The notes: generated by a model from the sequence alone, not told the origin. Shown: positions 26,398-36,116, counted from the first letter of the stretch. The stretch: 64,000 nt of DNA from Acidimicrobiales bacterium (GCA_029242745.1 JAQWTI010000016.1:49034-113033), one strand, 5' to 3'. A program made the numbers and translations.

Positions 26398-27783
26398 ATG
26401 AGTAAGTGTGATGTTGTCGTGATCGGTGCTGGAGCAGCTGGTCTGTCGGCTGGCGCACTGCTTGCAGCAGAGGGAAAATCCGTTCAGGTTCTGGAGCGAT
26501 CGCCTCACCTTGGTGGACGAGCACTAGCAGTCGAGGATGAAGGGTTCACCTTGAATCTTGGTGGACACCTGATTGAAGACTCAGGTTCCGGCATAACAAA
26601 GGTATTCGAACACGTCGGTAAACACTTGATTCATGGTGCGGTATCAAAGGAAATGCCGGTATGGGACAACGAAGCAAAAAAATGGGGTTCTATACGCGAT
26701 CGGATGCCAGACAAGGTTGAGGTCAAGAAGGTCATTAAGGCCCTGACCGAGACATCTTGGGATGAACTAGAAGAATGGGACGACCGACCACTACGCCAGT
26801 GGCTCATGCAGCACACGAGTGACCAGGGGGTCATCGACCTCTACGAGTACATCTCCGTTCTTGAATGTCTGACCGATAACTGGTGGGACCATTCGGCCAG
26901 TGACAATCTTTGGGTGCGGAAAATGCACTATGAAGAAAAACGGATGGCGGCTTACTCGTGCTGGCCAGGCCAAGGCTGGGATCAGCTCTGGCTGGACCTG
27001 TCTGACGCCATCACCGAGCGTGGTGGGAGTGTGCGACTCAATACACCTGCTGGTCGTGTCCTGATCGAAGACGGGAAGATTCTTGGCGTCACCATTCCGC
27101 ACGAGCCGAATGTGCCAAATGACTATGACGATGCTGAAGTTATCGAAACCGATTGCGTAATCTCCACGCTCCCGGTTTGGGACGTGTTTAAGGTCATACC
27201 TGAATCGGCACTACCGGACTGGTACACACAGCAAATCCGTCACTTGAGTCAGGATCGATGGAGGGTGTCGTGGCTCAATCTTTACATCGCCACAGAGGAA
27301 CCAGTCACGATGTGGGATCCGAAAGAGTTGGCTACCTGGACTGCAACCCCGCATAGTGAGACACCTGGCTACATGTACGACCAGGCCGCCATGGATCCAG
27401 ATTCTTTTCCAGAAGGTGTCCACCTCCACTGCATGGGCGGAGTGATACCTGGTGAAAAAGCCCGAAACACTGACTATGTGCGCGACATGTTCGATCGTTT
27501 CGAAGCGGGAATTTACGAGATGTATCCAGGTCTTAAAGATGGTATTTGGAAGAGGAGAGGTCTAGTTTTCGATCCGGCATTCGGTGTCATTCAAAAGCCA
27601 ATGCTGGTGGGTTCGTTCCGTCCGGACTGGCGAGCGCCGACTGTTGACGGGCTCTATTTTGCAAGTGAGACGTTCAAGAGCCGTGGAATTGGAACTGATC
27701 GATCAGCGCGCGCAGCCCTAACGTGTGTGGAGCATTATCTAGGTCGTCGGTTATCGACATTTGGAGATGGCTGGCGTTATTGA
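26398..27783 (+). CDS. FAD-dependent amine oxidase/desaturase-like oxidoreductase
   Basis: Flavoprotein of the phytoene-desaturase / amine-oxidase superfamily, 461 residues. The N-terminal dinucleotide motif is VVIGAGAAGLSAGALLA with the following acidic residue in VLERSPHLGGRALAVEDEG. The C-terminal FAD segment DGLYFASETFKSRGIGTDRSARAAL is typical. The middle is rich in Trp and acidic residues and shows no membrane segment. It could oxidise or isomerise an alicyclic intermediate; no substrate can be assigned. A candidate operator lies upstream and an acyl-CoA dehydrogenase gene downstream. Confidence 0.85.
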   Translation: MSKCDVVVIGAGAAGLSAGALLAAEGKSVQVLERSPHLGGRALAVEDEGFTLNLGGHLIEDSGSGITKVFEHVGKHLIHGAVSKEMPVWDNEAKKWGSIRDRMPDKVEVKKVIKALTETSWDELEEWDDRPLRQWLMQHTSDQGVIDLYEYISVLECLTDNWWDHSASDNLWVRKMHYEEKRMAAYSCWPGQGWDQLWLDLSDAITERGGSVRLNTPAGRVLIEDGKILGVTIPHEPNVPNDYDDAEVIETDCVISTLPVWDVFKVIPESALPDWYTQQIRHLSQDRWRVSWLNLYIATEEPVTMWDPKELATWTATPHSETPGYMYDQAAMDPDSFPEGVHLHCMGGVIPGEKARNTDYVRDMFDRFEAGIYEMYPGLKDGIWKRRGLVFDPAFGVIQKPMLVGSFRPDWRAPTVDGLYFASETFKSRGIGTDRSARAALTCVEHYLGRRLSTFGDGWRY

Positions 27784-27796
27784 GCGGTAAAAATTG

Positions 27797-27820
27797 TCCC
27801 TAAGCCCCTAAGTCCCTAAG
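27797..27820 (+). repeat. Three tandem octamers
   Basis: The 24 bases read TCCCTAAG, CCCCTAAG, TCCCTAAG: three copies of an 8-bp unit (y-CCCTAAG) followed by TCC, in the 61-bp gap between the flavoprotein and the acyl-CoA dehydrogenase genes. It may be replication slippage or a protein-binding array. Confidence 0.7.
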
Positions 27821-27844
27821 TCCTTTGCGTCCAAGGAATGAAAA

Positions 27845-29005
27845 ATGGAATTTTCTCTAACCACTGAACAAGAAATGTTTCGCGACACTATTCGCAACTG
27901 GGTCGAGCGCGAGTGCCCAAAGTCCAAGGCATTGGAATATGAAGCACAGGAGTATGAGTACCCGTTCGAGTTGTGGGACAAGATGTCCGAGGCAGGATTT
28001 CATGCGATCGGTCTGCCAGAGGAACTCGGAGGCCAGGGCGGCGACACGATTACACAGATGCTCCTGACCCGCGAGATGGCCAGATCGCTGGCAGGGCTGA
28101 CGTGGATATACGGAATCAACGCTTTTTGTGCAAAGTCCATTAATCAGTTCGCTCGCGATGAGGTCCGAGAGAAGCTAATTCCCGATATGGCTGCTGGGCG
28201 GACCAGAGTTGCGATTTCTGTGACTGAGCCTTCTGGTGGAACGGATCTGATGGGTGCAATGCGCACCAAAGCTGTCAAGGTCGATGGTGGTTGGCGGTTA
28301 ACCGGCCAGAAGACTTGGAGCACGGCAGCACACGTCTCTGATTACCTGTTCCTGATGGCGAGGACCGAAGAAGTACAAGATAAGCCAGCTAGGGGAGTCA
28401 CCCTCTTTCTAGTGCCGAATCCAGCTGAGGGTCTAGAGACTCGCCAGATCCCAAAAATAGGTATGAGATCAGTTGGCTCCTGCGATGTTTTCTTAGACGA
28501 CGTGTTCGTACCTGATGAGTTTGTAGTAGGTGAGCCCGGTATGGGTTTTTACCAGATGCTTAAAACGCTCAACAACGAAAGGATTATGGTCGCCGCACTC
28601 TGTACCGGAATTATTGATGGCACAATTGAGGAGATTCTTGAGCAACTGAAGAATCGCTCAGCTTTCGGCAAGACCATCGGTAGTTTCCAGGTTTGGCACC
28701 AGTACGTCGCTGATATGGCGATGATGCAAACTCAGGCAGAGCTTCTGACCTATTACTCCGCCTGGAAGAGCGACCAAGGTGATGACTGTGGTCGGGAAGC
28801 AAACATGGCCAAGGTGACAGCCTCGGAGTACGCCGGAAAGTGTGCAGATATTGCTATGCAAGCCCTTGGTGGACTTGGGTATTCCCTTGAAACGCAGCCG
28901 CAGAGGTATTGGCGCGACTCTCGCCTATACCGCATTGGACCGATCACCAATGAGATGGCGCGAAACAGCATTGCAGAATCCTTTGGGCTCCCCAGAAGTT
29001 TTTAA
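27845..29005 (+). CDS. Acyl-CoA dehydrogenase
   Basis: FAD-dependent acyl-CoA dehydrogenase, 386 residues. Motifs: MEFSLTTEQEMFRDTIRNWV, FHAIGLPEELGGQGG, VAISVTEPSGGTDLMG, GQKTWSTAAHVSDYLFLMAR, SAFGKTIGSFQVWHQYVADM, MQALGGLGYSLE. The C-terminal motif is YRIGPITNEMARN, without the EGT glutamate, so the base is probably the Glu in LNNERIMVAA as in isovaleryl-CoA dehydrogenase (inference). It precedes an SDR and an IpdAB-like pair in the same direction, consistent with one degradative operon. Confidence 0.93.
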   Translation: MEFSLTTEQEMFRDTIRNWVERECPKSKALEYEAQEYEYPFELWDKMSEAGFHAIGLPEELGGQGGDTITQMLLTREMARSLAGLTWIYGINAFCAKSINQFARDEVREKLIPDMAAGRTRVAISVTEPSGGTDLMGAMRTKAVKVDGGWRLTGQKTWSTAAHVSDYLFLMARTEEVQDKPARGVTLFLVPNPAEGLETRQIPKIGMRSVGSCDVFLDDVFVPDEFVVGEPGMGFYQMLKTLNNERIMVAALCTGIIDGTIEEILEQLKNRSAFGKTIGSFQVWHQYVADMAMMQTQAELLTYYSAWKSDQGDDCGREANMAKVTASEYAGKCADIAMQALGGLGYSLETQPQRYWRDSRLYRIGPITNEMARNSIAESFGLPRSF

Positions 29006-29047
29006 GATCGATTATTAATCGGTAGTTGGACCTAATCGCTCATCTTT

Positions 29048-29845
29048 ATGTCGGATAGAAGAGTTGCCCTTGTAACCGGGGCTGGACGTGGCATTGGTAC
29101 TGCCATTGCATGGCGATTGGCCACTGACGGTATGTCAGTGGTGATCAATGATGTAGATGAAGAAAACGCCAATCAGGTGGTAATGGATCTCCGAGGCCAA
29201 GGATTTGAAGCTATTCCAGCAGTTGGATCAGTGGCGGTTTCGGAGAGTGCAGATGAGATCGTTGAGTTGGCGAATAAGGAGTTCGGCCGTTTAGATGTAC
29301 TGGTTAACAACGCTGGCGTGACGAAGCCGGCAATGGCTCATCGCATGACGGACGATTCGTGGGATTTCGTTATTGAGATCGCCCTGACGGGAACGTTCAA
29401 CATGTGCCGTTCAGCCTACAAACTGCTCCGTAACACAGGAGAGAGCAGCGAACGACCAAATCGGAAAGTCATCAACCTGTCCTCCATCAATGGAATCTAC
29501 GGAACCGCAGCGAATGTCAACTATTCGGCGGCAAAAGCTGGAGTCAATGGTTTAACGCGAAGCCTTTCTCGGGAATGGGCGCCTCACGGGATCAACGTCA
29601 ATGCAATAGCCCCGGGCTATATCTCGGGGACTCGCATGACTTCCGCTCAAGAAGATGACGGTGATTCAGGACTTCCAGTTGAATTAATTCGTTCGGTTGA
29701 AGCAGCAATCCCTATCGGGCGTGCTGGAGTCCCAGATGATGTCGCCGGTGTGTGCTCGTGGCTTGCTTCCTCTGATAGCGATTATGTCTGTGGACAGGTC
29801 ATTGAGGTCCATGGTGGTCTGGAGATCATTAAGGTGAACGACTGA
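29048..29845 (+). CDS. SDR-family oxidoreductase
   Basis: Classical NAD(P)-dependent short-chain dehydrogenase, 265 residues, with complete motifs: TGAGRGIG, NNAGVT, catalytic Ser in NLSSING and YSAAKAG. FabG-like in overall layout; it probably acts on a hydroxyacyl- or oxoacyl-CoA or an alicyclic alcohol. Its TGA overlaps the ATG of the CoA-transferase alpha gene by one base (TGATG), so it is coupled to the IpdAB-like pair. Confidence 0.92.
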   Translation: MSDRRVALVTGAGRGIGTAIAWRLATDGMSVVINDVDEENANQVVMDLRGQGFEAIPAVGSVAVSESADEIVELANKEFGRLDVLVNNAGVTKPAMAHRMTDDSWDFVIEIALTGTFNMCRSAYKLLRNTGESSERPNRKVINLSSINGIYGTAANVNYSAAKAGVNGLTRSLSREWAPHGINVNAIAPGYISGTRMTSAQEDDGDSGLPVELIRSVEAAIPIGRAGVPDDVAGVCSWLASSDSDYVCGQVIEVHGGLEIIKVND

Positions 29846-30738
29846 TGCCACAAGAAAAGTTGACATCCCTTAAAGAAGCCATAGAGATGGTTCCCGACGG
29901 TGCAACTGTGGCTATTCAGAACATGGCCACGCAGTCGGCGCCGATGGCAGCCGTCCGTGAACTCATCCGACAGGGGCGCACTGGCCTAGAAGTCGTAGCT
30001 CTAGTTGGTGGCATCCCCATCGACCTCATGGCCGCAGCCGGGTCGATGGACAGATTCACAGGAGCGGCTGTATCGATGGAACAGTTCGGCCTCTGTCAGG
30101 CGTATAGGAACGCCGTAGAGTCAGGAGAGATCGTCGTCCAGGAACTCTCAGAAACTGCTCTCAACGCGAGACTTGGAGCAGGAGCGCGCAACCTTCCGTT
30201 CCTCCCAACGCGCGGTCTGATCGGAACAGATCTCATCGCGATCAACCCGGATCTTGTCATGATCTCTGATCCGTTTGGTGGGTTAGATGTGGTCGCCTGC
30301 CGTGCACTTATTCCAGACATTGCTCTTATCCACTGTCACCGTGCAGACCGTTTCGGGAACCTCCAGATGGAACCCACAGCGGTTTGGCCAGATATTGGCA
30401 TCATGCCCAAGGCGGCCAACAAAGTTATAGCGACAGTCGAGGAGATCGTCGACACGGAGGTCCTCCGAAACAGCCCAGAAAGAACCTTCCTTCCAGGGTT
30501 CATGGTGGATGCTGTCGTCGAGGTGCCATTTGGGGCACACCCCACCTCGTTCAACCCCCGCTACGGCTACGACACCGCCTTTCACCATGAGTGGATCGCT
30601 GTTGCGCGTGACCCTGAAGGCGCCAAGCTGTGGATGGAACGCTATGTCTATGAACCAGACACCCAGGAGGAATACCTCGACCGGGTAGGTGGAGTCAGCA
30701 GACTAGAAGAGTTGAAGCGCTGGGAGATCACAGAGTGA
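29845..30738 (+). CDS. CoA-transferase alpha subunit, IpdA-like
   Basis: Family I CoA-transferase alpha subunit, 297 residues. It begins with LKEAIEMVPDGATVAIQN and contains GLEVVALVGGIPIDLMAAAG, LPFLPTRGLIGTDL, ALIHCHRADRFGNLQ and the C-terminal YDTAFHHEWIAVARD. Length and pairing match mycobacterial IpdA, which with IpdB opens the last steroid ring by hydrolysing a cyclic CoA thioester rather than transferring CoA. Assignment to that exact reaction is inference. The start overlaps the upstream SDR stop and the end overlaps the beta-subunit start (GTGA). Confidence 0.85.
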   Translation: MPQEKLTSLKEAIEMVPDGATVAIQNMATQSAPMAAVRELIRQGRTGLEVVALVGGIPIDLMAAAGSMDRFTGAAVSMEQFGLCQAYRNAVESGEIVVQELSETALNARLGAGARNLPFLPTRGLIGTDLIAINPDLVMISDPFGGLDVVACRALIPDIALIHCHRADRFGNLQMEPTAVWPDIGIMPKAANKVIATVEEIVDTEVLRNSPERTFLPGFMVDAVVEVPFGAHPTSFNPRYGYDTAFHHEWIAVARDPEGAKLWMERYVYEPDTQEEYLDRVGGVSRLEELKRWEITE

Positions 30739-31541
30739 ACGACGAGCTTTCGATCGACTGGACGGTCGACGAGTTGATGATCACGTCGTTGTCCGCAACG
30801 CTGGACAACGACGATCAGGCCTGCAACGGAATGGCTTCATTCATTCCAGTTATTGCTTTCCAATTAGCTCGACTTACACATGCTCCTGACCTGGTATGGG
30901 TGGCTAGCGCGGTTGGCGTTGATGCTCGGCCTGAGCGAGTCCCGGCCTCGACTCTTGAGGCGCCTCTCTGGAGAGACTCCGTCATGTATCTAGAGCAGTA
31001 CTCAACGTTCTGGGACATCGTGCTCAAGGGGAGTTGGCTGCAAAAGTTTTGTGTGGGAGCTGCGCAGCTTGACCGCTACGGAAACGGCAACAATTCGGTG
31101 ATTGGTGACGATTACCACCGACCGAAGGTCCGCCTTCCCGGTACGGCGGGCCTCGGTGACATGGGTTCGATCGGCAAACGCCTCTTCTTTTGGAATCCGA
31201 ATCACAATCCGCGATCCTTCGTTGAGAAAGTTGACTTCGTGTCATGTGCCGGATGGCTTGGAGGTGGTGACGAGCGTGAGCAACTGGGACTCACCGGAGG
31301 GCCGGAGCTGGTTATCACCAATCTGTGCGTGATGGACTTCCATCCCGAAACGAAGCACATGCGGCTCAAGTCGGTCCATCCAGGGGTCACGGTGGAAGAA
31401 GTCCAAGAAGCAACGGGTTTCGAGTTGCTGATTGAAGGTTCTTCTGCACCAGAAACTGTGGTGCCGACTGTTGAGCAAGTTGGTCTGATTCGAGACGTTA
31501 TTGACCCGGATGGCATGAGGTTGCGCGAGTTCGGACGTTGA
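30735..31541 (+). CDS. CoA-transferase beta subunit, IpdB-like
   Basis: Partner of the preceding subunit, 268 residues, starting at GTG inside its stop. Typical segments are WTVDELMITSLSATLDND, RLTHAPDLVWVASAVGVDA, QLDRYGNGNNSVIGD, KVRLPGTAGLGDMG and GPELVITNLCVMDFHPETKHMRL (two parts). A second, divergent copy is at 54.6 kb. Together the two subunits should form a heterotetramer acting on a ring-derived acyl-CoA in the cytoplasm. Confidence 0.85.
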   Translation: MNDELSIDWTVDELMITSLSATLDNDDQACNGMASFIPVIAFQLARLTHAPDLVWVASAVGVDARPERVPASTLEAPLWRDSVMYLEQYSTFWDIVLKGSWLQKFCVGAAQLDRYGNGNNSVIGDDYHRPKVRLPGTAGLGDMGSIGKRLFFWNPNHNPRSFVEKVDFVSCAGWLGGGDEREQLGLTGGPELVITNLCVMDFHPETKHMRLKSVHPGVTVEEVQEATGFELLIEGSSAPETVVPTVEQVGLIRDVIDPDGMRLREFGR

Positions 31542-31755
31542 TAGTTGGAAGTTGCGTCACCGTTCCCGTCGTGGAGTCAATCGCTAGAACAGCGTCACCG
31601 GCGTTATCGAGGGATAGCAAGCAGCATGACTGAGCCGAACTGCTCTGCGACCCTACTTCTACTCCTTGGTCTTGCCCGATGAGGAACTTCGTGACAACCT
31701 CCTGTCTACTCAACTCTTCCCTACGCTTTTTGGTCGGCGGCAAGGAGACGGATAG

Positions 31756-32520
31756 ATGCGTTCAGTGAATGAAATGTCTGTCCTGATTACCGGAGGTGGA
31801 TCTGGGATTGGCCTTGGTGCAGCGCAACACTTTGGTAGTCGTGGGGCCTTCGTAACTATTTCTGGGCGACGAGAGGAGCCTCTTCTCGTCGCTGCTGAAC
31901 AGATCGGGGCCCGATGCAATGCAGTGGTAGGAGACGTTACGGTTCCCGCGGATCGGCAGCGCATGGTTGAAGCTGCGGTTGAACACGGCGGAGGGCTGGA
32001 TGCACTACTGAGCCTCGCCGGCAACATGTATGTAGGTGCGATTGGTTCTCTCGAAGAAGATCGTCTTCTCGAACTCTTCCACTCCAACGTCGTCGCAGGA
32101 ATCATGTTGGCCCAGTGCGCCAAGGACCACCTGGCTAGAAGCAAAGGGAGCATCGTGTTTGCCGCATCTGTTCATACACGCCGGGCGTTCCCGGGAGCCT
32201 CGGGTTATGCCGCAACAAAAGGTGCCATCGAGGCATTAACCGGCGTACTGGCTGCTGAGCTTGGTCGGAAAGGGATCCGAGTGAACTCTGTCCGACCTGG
32301 CGGAGTGCACACGGAAATACTGGTGCGTGGTGGAATGGCTAAAGACGACGAAGAGTCTCGTGCGCGAGTAGAAGGACTTGCTTCTGCTCACGTACTCGGA
32401 CGAATCGGCACCACAGAAGAGATTGCTGAAGCGCTTGAATACTTGGTCTGCGCTGAATGGACCACCGGCGAAGTTCTTACGGTTGACGGTGGTCTAAGCC
32501 TCGGCGTCACCAAAGGTTAG
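31756..32520 (+). CDS. SDR-family oxidoreductase
   Basis: NAD(P)-dependent short-chain dehydrogenase, 254 residues, with VLITGGGSGIGLG, catalytic Ser in FAASVHTRR, YAATKGA and DGGLSLG at the C-terminus. AGGAGA about 8 nt upstream supports ATG 31756. The 214 bp between the IpdB-like gene and this one show no supported gene. Substrate unknown; likely co-transcribed with the downstream SnoaL and KstD-like genes. Confidence 0.9.
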   Translation: MRSVNEMSVLITGGGSGIGLGAAQHFGSRGAFVTISGRREEPLLVAAEQIGARCNAVVGDVTVPADRQRMVEAAVEHGGGLDALLSLAGNMYVGAIGSLEEDRLLELFHSNVVAGIMLAQCAKDHLARSKGSIVFAASVHTRRAFPGASGYAATKGAIEALTGVLAAELGRKGIRVNSVRPGGVHTEILVRGGMAKDDEESRARVEGLASAHVLGRIGTTEEIAEALEYLVCAEWTTGEVLTVDGGLSLGVTKG

Positions 32521-32534
32521 GTTGCTGATCCCCT

Positions 32535-32915
32535 ATGAACCCAATACACCGCTCGTTGATTAATCACTACTTCACAGCTCTCAACGATGAGGACTATGAG
32601 GCTCTAGAAGACGTTTTTCACCCTGAAGCGGTGCTACGTCCACCTGGTACCCGTGCGCGCACTGGGCATGATGAGATCATGCATTTCTTTCGCAAGGTGT
32701 TTGCGAAGTTCCCACAGCATGTAGATGCCCCAAGTCGGGTTCTATCGGATGGAAACTGTGTGGTCGTGGAGATTGATTTCGCGGGGGTTACGAGTAGCCA
32801 GAATCCAGTGTCCTTTCTGGCTGTTGACATTTTTGATATTGAAGAATCGAAGATCATGAATTTGTCCCAGTGGTTTGACACGGCTGAAGTCGCCCACCAA
32901 GTCGACGCCGGCTAG
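32535..32915 (+). CDS. SnoaL/NTF2-like protein
   Basis: 126-residue cone-fold protein of the SnoaL / ketosteroid-isomerase-like superfamily: HRSLINHYFTALNDEDYEALEDVFHPEAVLRPPG at the N-terminus, then RTGHDEIMHFFRKVFAKFP and a beta-rich half. Members are isomerases, cyclases, hydratases or binding proteins. Fourteen bp behind an SDR and 23 bp before the KstD-like gene, it fits a role on the same cyclic substrate, but no reaction can be named. Confidence 0.8.
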   Translation: MNPIHRSLINHYFTALNDEDYEALEDVFHPEAVLRPPGTRARTGHDEIMHFFRKVFAKFPQHVDAPSRVLSDGNCVVVEIDFAGVTSSQNPVSFLAVDIFDIEESKIMNLSQWFDTAEVAHQVDAG

Positions 32916-32938
32916 CCCCGTAACTTAGGGTCGTGGTC

Positions 32939-34396
32939 ATGCAAGAAGTCGTAGTCCTCGGCTCCGGGGTAGCTGGACTTACCGCAGCGCTCTCCGCAGC
33001 AGAGAATGGTGCGTCTGTCCAAGTCATTGAGCAGGCGGATGCCTTAGGTGGGACCACCGCTATTTCCGGCGGTGTGGCATGGATGCCGAACAATCACCTG
33101 ATGGACGAGCACGGGTTGGACGACAGTAACGATCAAGCATTGCGGTATCTCCGAGAAGTGGTCGGGGGTGAAGGCGATTTCCAACTATTGGAAATCTTCG
33201 TGAAAGAAGCCCGTGAGGCGGCTCTATGGATAGAAGAACTAACACCGTTGCAGTGGGAAGCTCTTCCCTACCCGGATTATTTCCCAGAGCGTGACGGTGG
33301 TCAGTTGGGCTACAGGTCACTTGAACCTCTTGGCTGGCCAGTACCGGAAGACATAGCGCGCCAGATTAGAGCTGCGCCTAATAGGGCCCAAGAACAGGGC
33401 GTATTGACGATGGGACGGGCCTTAATCGCAGGCCTTCTTTCTGCGGCTATCCAAAGAGGAGTTCGTTTCGAAACGGGTAGGCGAGTTACCTCACTCAAAG
33501 AGTTGTCGGATTTCTCTGCGGTTGTACTGGCCATGGGTGGATTTGAACGCGATAGCGATCTTTGCAGTGAATATTTTGGCCAGGTGGTTCCTGGACCTAC
33601 TGGTATTCCAGGACTCCAAGGAGATGGATTAACGATTGCACGCGAGGTTGGTGCCGATATGGGCAATATGAGCGAGGCTTGGTGGTGCCCATCAACTGCA
33701 CGCCCTGGCGAGTTGATAGAGGGCCAGCAGATGTTCAGACTCCTTCTGCATGAACGTGCCCGACCGGGTTGTCTTATGGTTGACGGTCGTGGTGAGCGGT
33801 TTATGAATGAGTCGCTCAACTACAACGATGCTGGCCGGACTCTTTTAGGACTTCCACGGTTACGTCCAGATGGAACGGTGGCCTGGTTGATCTTTGATTC
33901 GGAACATCGAGCGAGATACCACTTCGGAACTCTCCGGATAGACGAACCGGACCCTGACTGGCTCGTTTCATCAACCTCTCTTGAGGAGCTGGAGATCCAA
34001 TTAGATATTTCCCCAGGTCAATTGACGTCAACAGTCGAGGAGTTCAACGTATTTGCCTTTCAAGGCGTTGACGAGCGTTTCCACCGAGGCCAGTCTGCTT
34101 ACGACAGGTTCATCGGAGATCCAACTAGTTCTCACCCAAGCTTGGGAAAGGTGTGCACCGGACCCTTCTATGCCATGCCAGTTATACCCGGATGCCTTGG
34201 GACTAAGGGGGGACCTTCGACGGATCAAGATGGCCGGGTGCTGTCAAAAGGAGCCCCGGTTCCAAATTTGTATGCAGTTGGGAATGCTGCGGCCAACCCG
34301 CTGGGTAACGCCTATCCGGGTGCAGGTGGAACAATCGGTCCACACATAGTGTTCAGCCGGCGTGCTGGCCGATCAGCAGCTAGATCAGGCTGTTAG
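32939..34396 (+). CDS. KstD-like FAD-dependent dehydrogenase
   Basis: Flavoprotein of the fumarate-reductase / 3-ketosteroid-delta1-dehydrogenase family, 485 residues. FAD site VLGSGVAGLTAALSAAENG, then GGTTAISGGVAWMPNN, FERDSDLCSEYF and the C-terminal signature LYAVGNAAANPLGNAYPGAGGTIG (two pieces), where the Tyr of YPGAG corresponds to the catalytic C-terminal Tyr region of KstD. This implies delta1-dehydrogenation of a 3-keto ring substrate. AGGG at 32927-32930 is 8 nt before ATG 32939, preferred to GTG 32933. Confidence 0.85.
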   Translation: MQEVVVLGSGVAGLTAALSAAENGASVQVIEQADALGGTTAISGGVAWMPNNHLMDEHGLDDSNDQALRYLREVVGGEGDFQLLEIFVKEAREAALWIEELTPLQWEALPYPDYFPERDGGQLGYRSLEPLGWPVPEDIARQIRAAPNRAQEQGVLTMGRALIAGLLSAAIQRGVRFETGRRVTSLKELSDFSAVVLAMGGFERDSDLCSEYFGQVVPGPTGIPGLQGDGLTIAREVGADMGNMSEAWWCPSTARPGELIEGQQMFRLLLHERARPGCLMVDGRGERFMNESLNYNDAGRTLLGLPRLRPDGTVAWLIFDSEHRARYHFGTLRIDEPDPDWLVSSTSLEELEIQLDISPGQLTSTVEEFNVFAFQGVDERFHRGQSAYDRFIGDPTSSHPSLGKVCTGPFYAMPVIPGCLGTKGGPSTDQDGRVLSKGAPVPNLYAVGNAAANPLGNAYPGAGGTIGPHIVFSRRAGRSAARSGC

Positions 34397-34447
34397 AGCG
34401 CTATTGCGGGCCTCCGTAACTTAGTTTGACTTATTGAGGCGGTTCAG

Positions 34448-36088
34448 ATGAGTTGGTCCCAAACTACAACCTTCGGCGATTTGCTGGTCCGAGGGGCTGA
34501 AAAGTATGGCTCCAGTGAGGCCGTTGTTGTACAGGATGAGCGACGCTCATTCGAAGGACTTCTAGCTTCTGCAACGCAATTTGGACGTTCTCTCCTCGGA
34601 CTTGGTGTTGGTAGGGGTGATGCGGTTGGCATTCTCATGCCGAACTGCATCGATTTCTTGGAAGTGATGTTCGGAGCTGCATTGATCGGTGCTCGGACGG
34701 TTCCGATCAACGCTCGGTTCAAAGAACGTGAACTTGCCTATGTAACCGAGAATGCAGACCTTAAAGTTCTCGTTACAAGCGACATCATCGATCAGCACAC
34801 GGACTATGTCGAAATTTTGGACAACTGTTTGCCTGGTCTTTTGGAGGCAGTGGATCCAACTGTTCTAGGGCTGCAGATAGCACCGAAGCTGAAGAGTGTC
34901 GTAATGCTCGGACAATCCTCTCCGAGCGGGATGATCGACAGAGAGTTGTTTCAATCACTCGGTGAAGGCATAAGCGACAATGAGGTTCACCGTCTTCGAA
35001 GTCGGATTGCTATACGCGATATAGCCATGATGATGTACACCTCGGGCACGACGGCTGACCCTAAAGGATGTCCGACGACCCACGAGGCGTTGGTTCGAAC
35101 GGCAGTAACGGGCTCGAGAAATTGCTTTGAATTAACTGAAGCGGACCGATTGTGGGATCCGCTCCCCCTCTTTCATATGAGTGCCATCCTTCCGCTAATT
35201 GGTTGTCTAGATGCGGGGGCGACATACATCACCTTGACTCACGTAGAGCCTGGCCTGTGCATTCAACAGATGCGTGACGAGTCCTGCACCTTCATGTTCT
35301 CAGCTTTTCCTACAGTTACAAATGCGATTCTGGATCACCCGGACTGGAATGTGAGCGATTTCCCCCTAATCCGGGCATGGCTCAATGTCTCGTCGCCCGA
35401 TGGATTACGCGAGCTTCATAAGAGTCTTCCTGCTTCCCGTCATATCAACGCTTATGGATGCACGGAGATAGGAGGCGTGGCTTGTTTCACGCGTCCAGAA
35501 GATCCACCGGAAACCTGGGCTACTACTTCCGGCCGGCCATTTGATGGAATCGAGATTGAGATACGCGATCTAGAAACCGGACTGCCAGTAGGACCAGGTG
35601 AGCGGGGGTCAATTTGGTCCCGTGGTTACAACCTTTTTGAGGGATATCACAAGGATGAGGTGAAGAACGAAGAATCGTTTGATGACCACGGGTGGTTCTG
35701 CACGGGTGACATCGGTTCTATGGATCCTGAAGGTCGGGTCTCTTACCTAGGCAGGTTGAAAGACATGCTTAAAGTAGGAGGAGAGAACGTCGCTGCAGTT
35801 GAAATTGAGTCACTCTTGCAGACCCATCCTTCAGTGAGCATCGCACAGGTCATTGCGGTACCCGACGCTAAATATGTCGAAGTCCCAGCCGCCTACATCG
35901 AACTTCGGCCAGATTGTGAAGCGACTCAGGAAGACGTACTCGACTATTGCAATGGGAAGATCGCCAGATTCAAAATTCCCCGCTATGTCCGTTTCATTTC
36001 TGCAAGCGAATGGCCAATGTCTGCGACAAAGATCCAGAAGTTCCGGCTTCAGGATCGGTTCGCAGCAGAACAGCAGACAGGTTCTTAG
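34448..36088 (+). CDS. Acyl-CoA synthetase (FadD-like)
   Basis: Class I adenylate-forming enzyme, 546 residues, activating a carboxylic acid to its CoA thioester via an acyl-AMP. The P-loop motif is MMYTSGTTADPKGCPTTH, followed by YGCTEIGG, GWFCTGDIG, YLGRLKDMLKVGGENV and the C-terminal lysine motif SATKIQKFRL. All catalytic elements are present. It is the last plus-strand gene before a convergent minus-strand operon ending in the AhpD-like selenoprotein. Substrate unknown; FadD3/FadD17/FadD19-type roles in steroid breakdown are possible. Confidence 0.92.
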   Translation: MSWSQTTTFGDLLVRGAEKYGSSEAVVVQDERRSFEGLLASATQFGRSLLGLGVGRGDAVGILMPNCIDFLEVMFGAALIGARTVPINARFKERELAYVTENADLKVLVTSDIIDQHTDYVEILDNCLPGLLEAVDPTVLGLQIAPKLKSVVMLGQSSPSGMIDRELFQSLGEGISDNEVHRLRSRIAIRDIAMMMYTSGTTADPKGCPTTHEALVRTAVTGSRNCFELTEADRLWDPLPLFHMSAILPLIGCLDAGATYITLTHVEPGLCIQQMRDESCTFMFSAFPTVTNAILDHPDWNVSDFPLIRAWLNVSSPDGLRELHKSLPASRHINAYGCTEIGGVACFTRPEDPPETWATTSGRPFDGIEIEIRDLETGLPVGPGERGSIWSRGYNLFEGYHKDEVKNEESFDDHGWFCTGDIGSMDPEGRVSYLGRLKDMLKVGGENVAAVEIESLLQTHPSVSIAQVIAVPDAKYVEVPAAYIELRPDCEATQEDVLDYCNGKIARFKIPRYVRFISASEWPMSATKIQKFRLQDRFAAEQQTGS

Positions 36089-36116
36089 CGGATGTTTCCC
36101 CAAGCATGACGGAGGC

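Noticed and set aside
31498..31743. 81-codon minus-strand frame in the gap between the IpdB-like gene and the next SDR
   Set aside because: No recognised motif, no ribosome-binding site, and it overlaps the end of the IpdB-like gene; kept only as a weak possibility.
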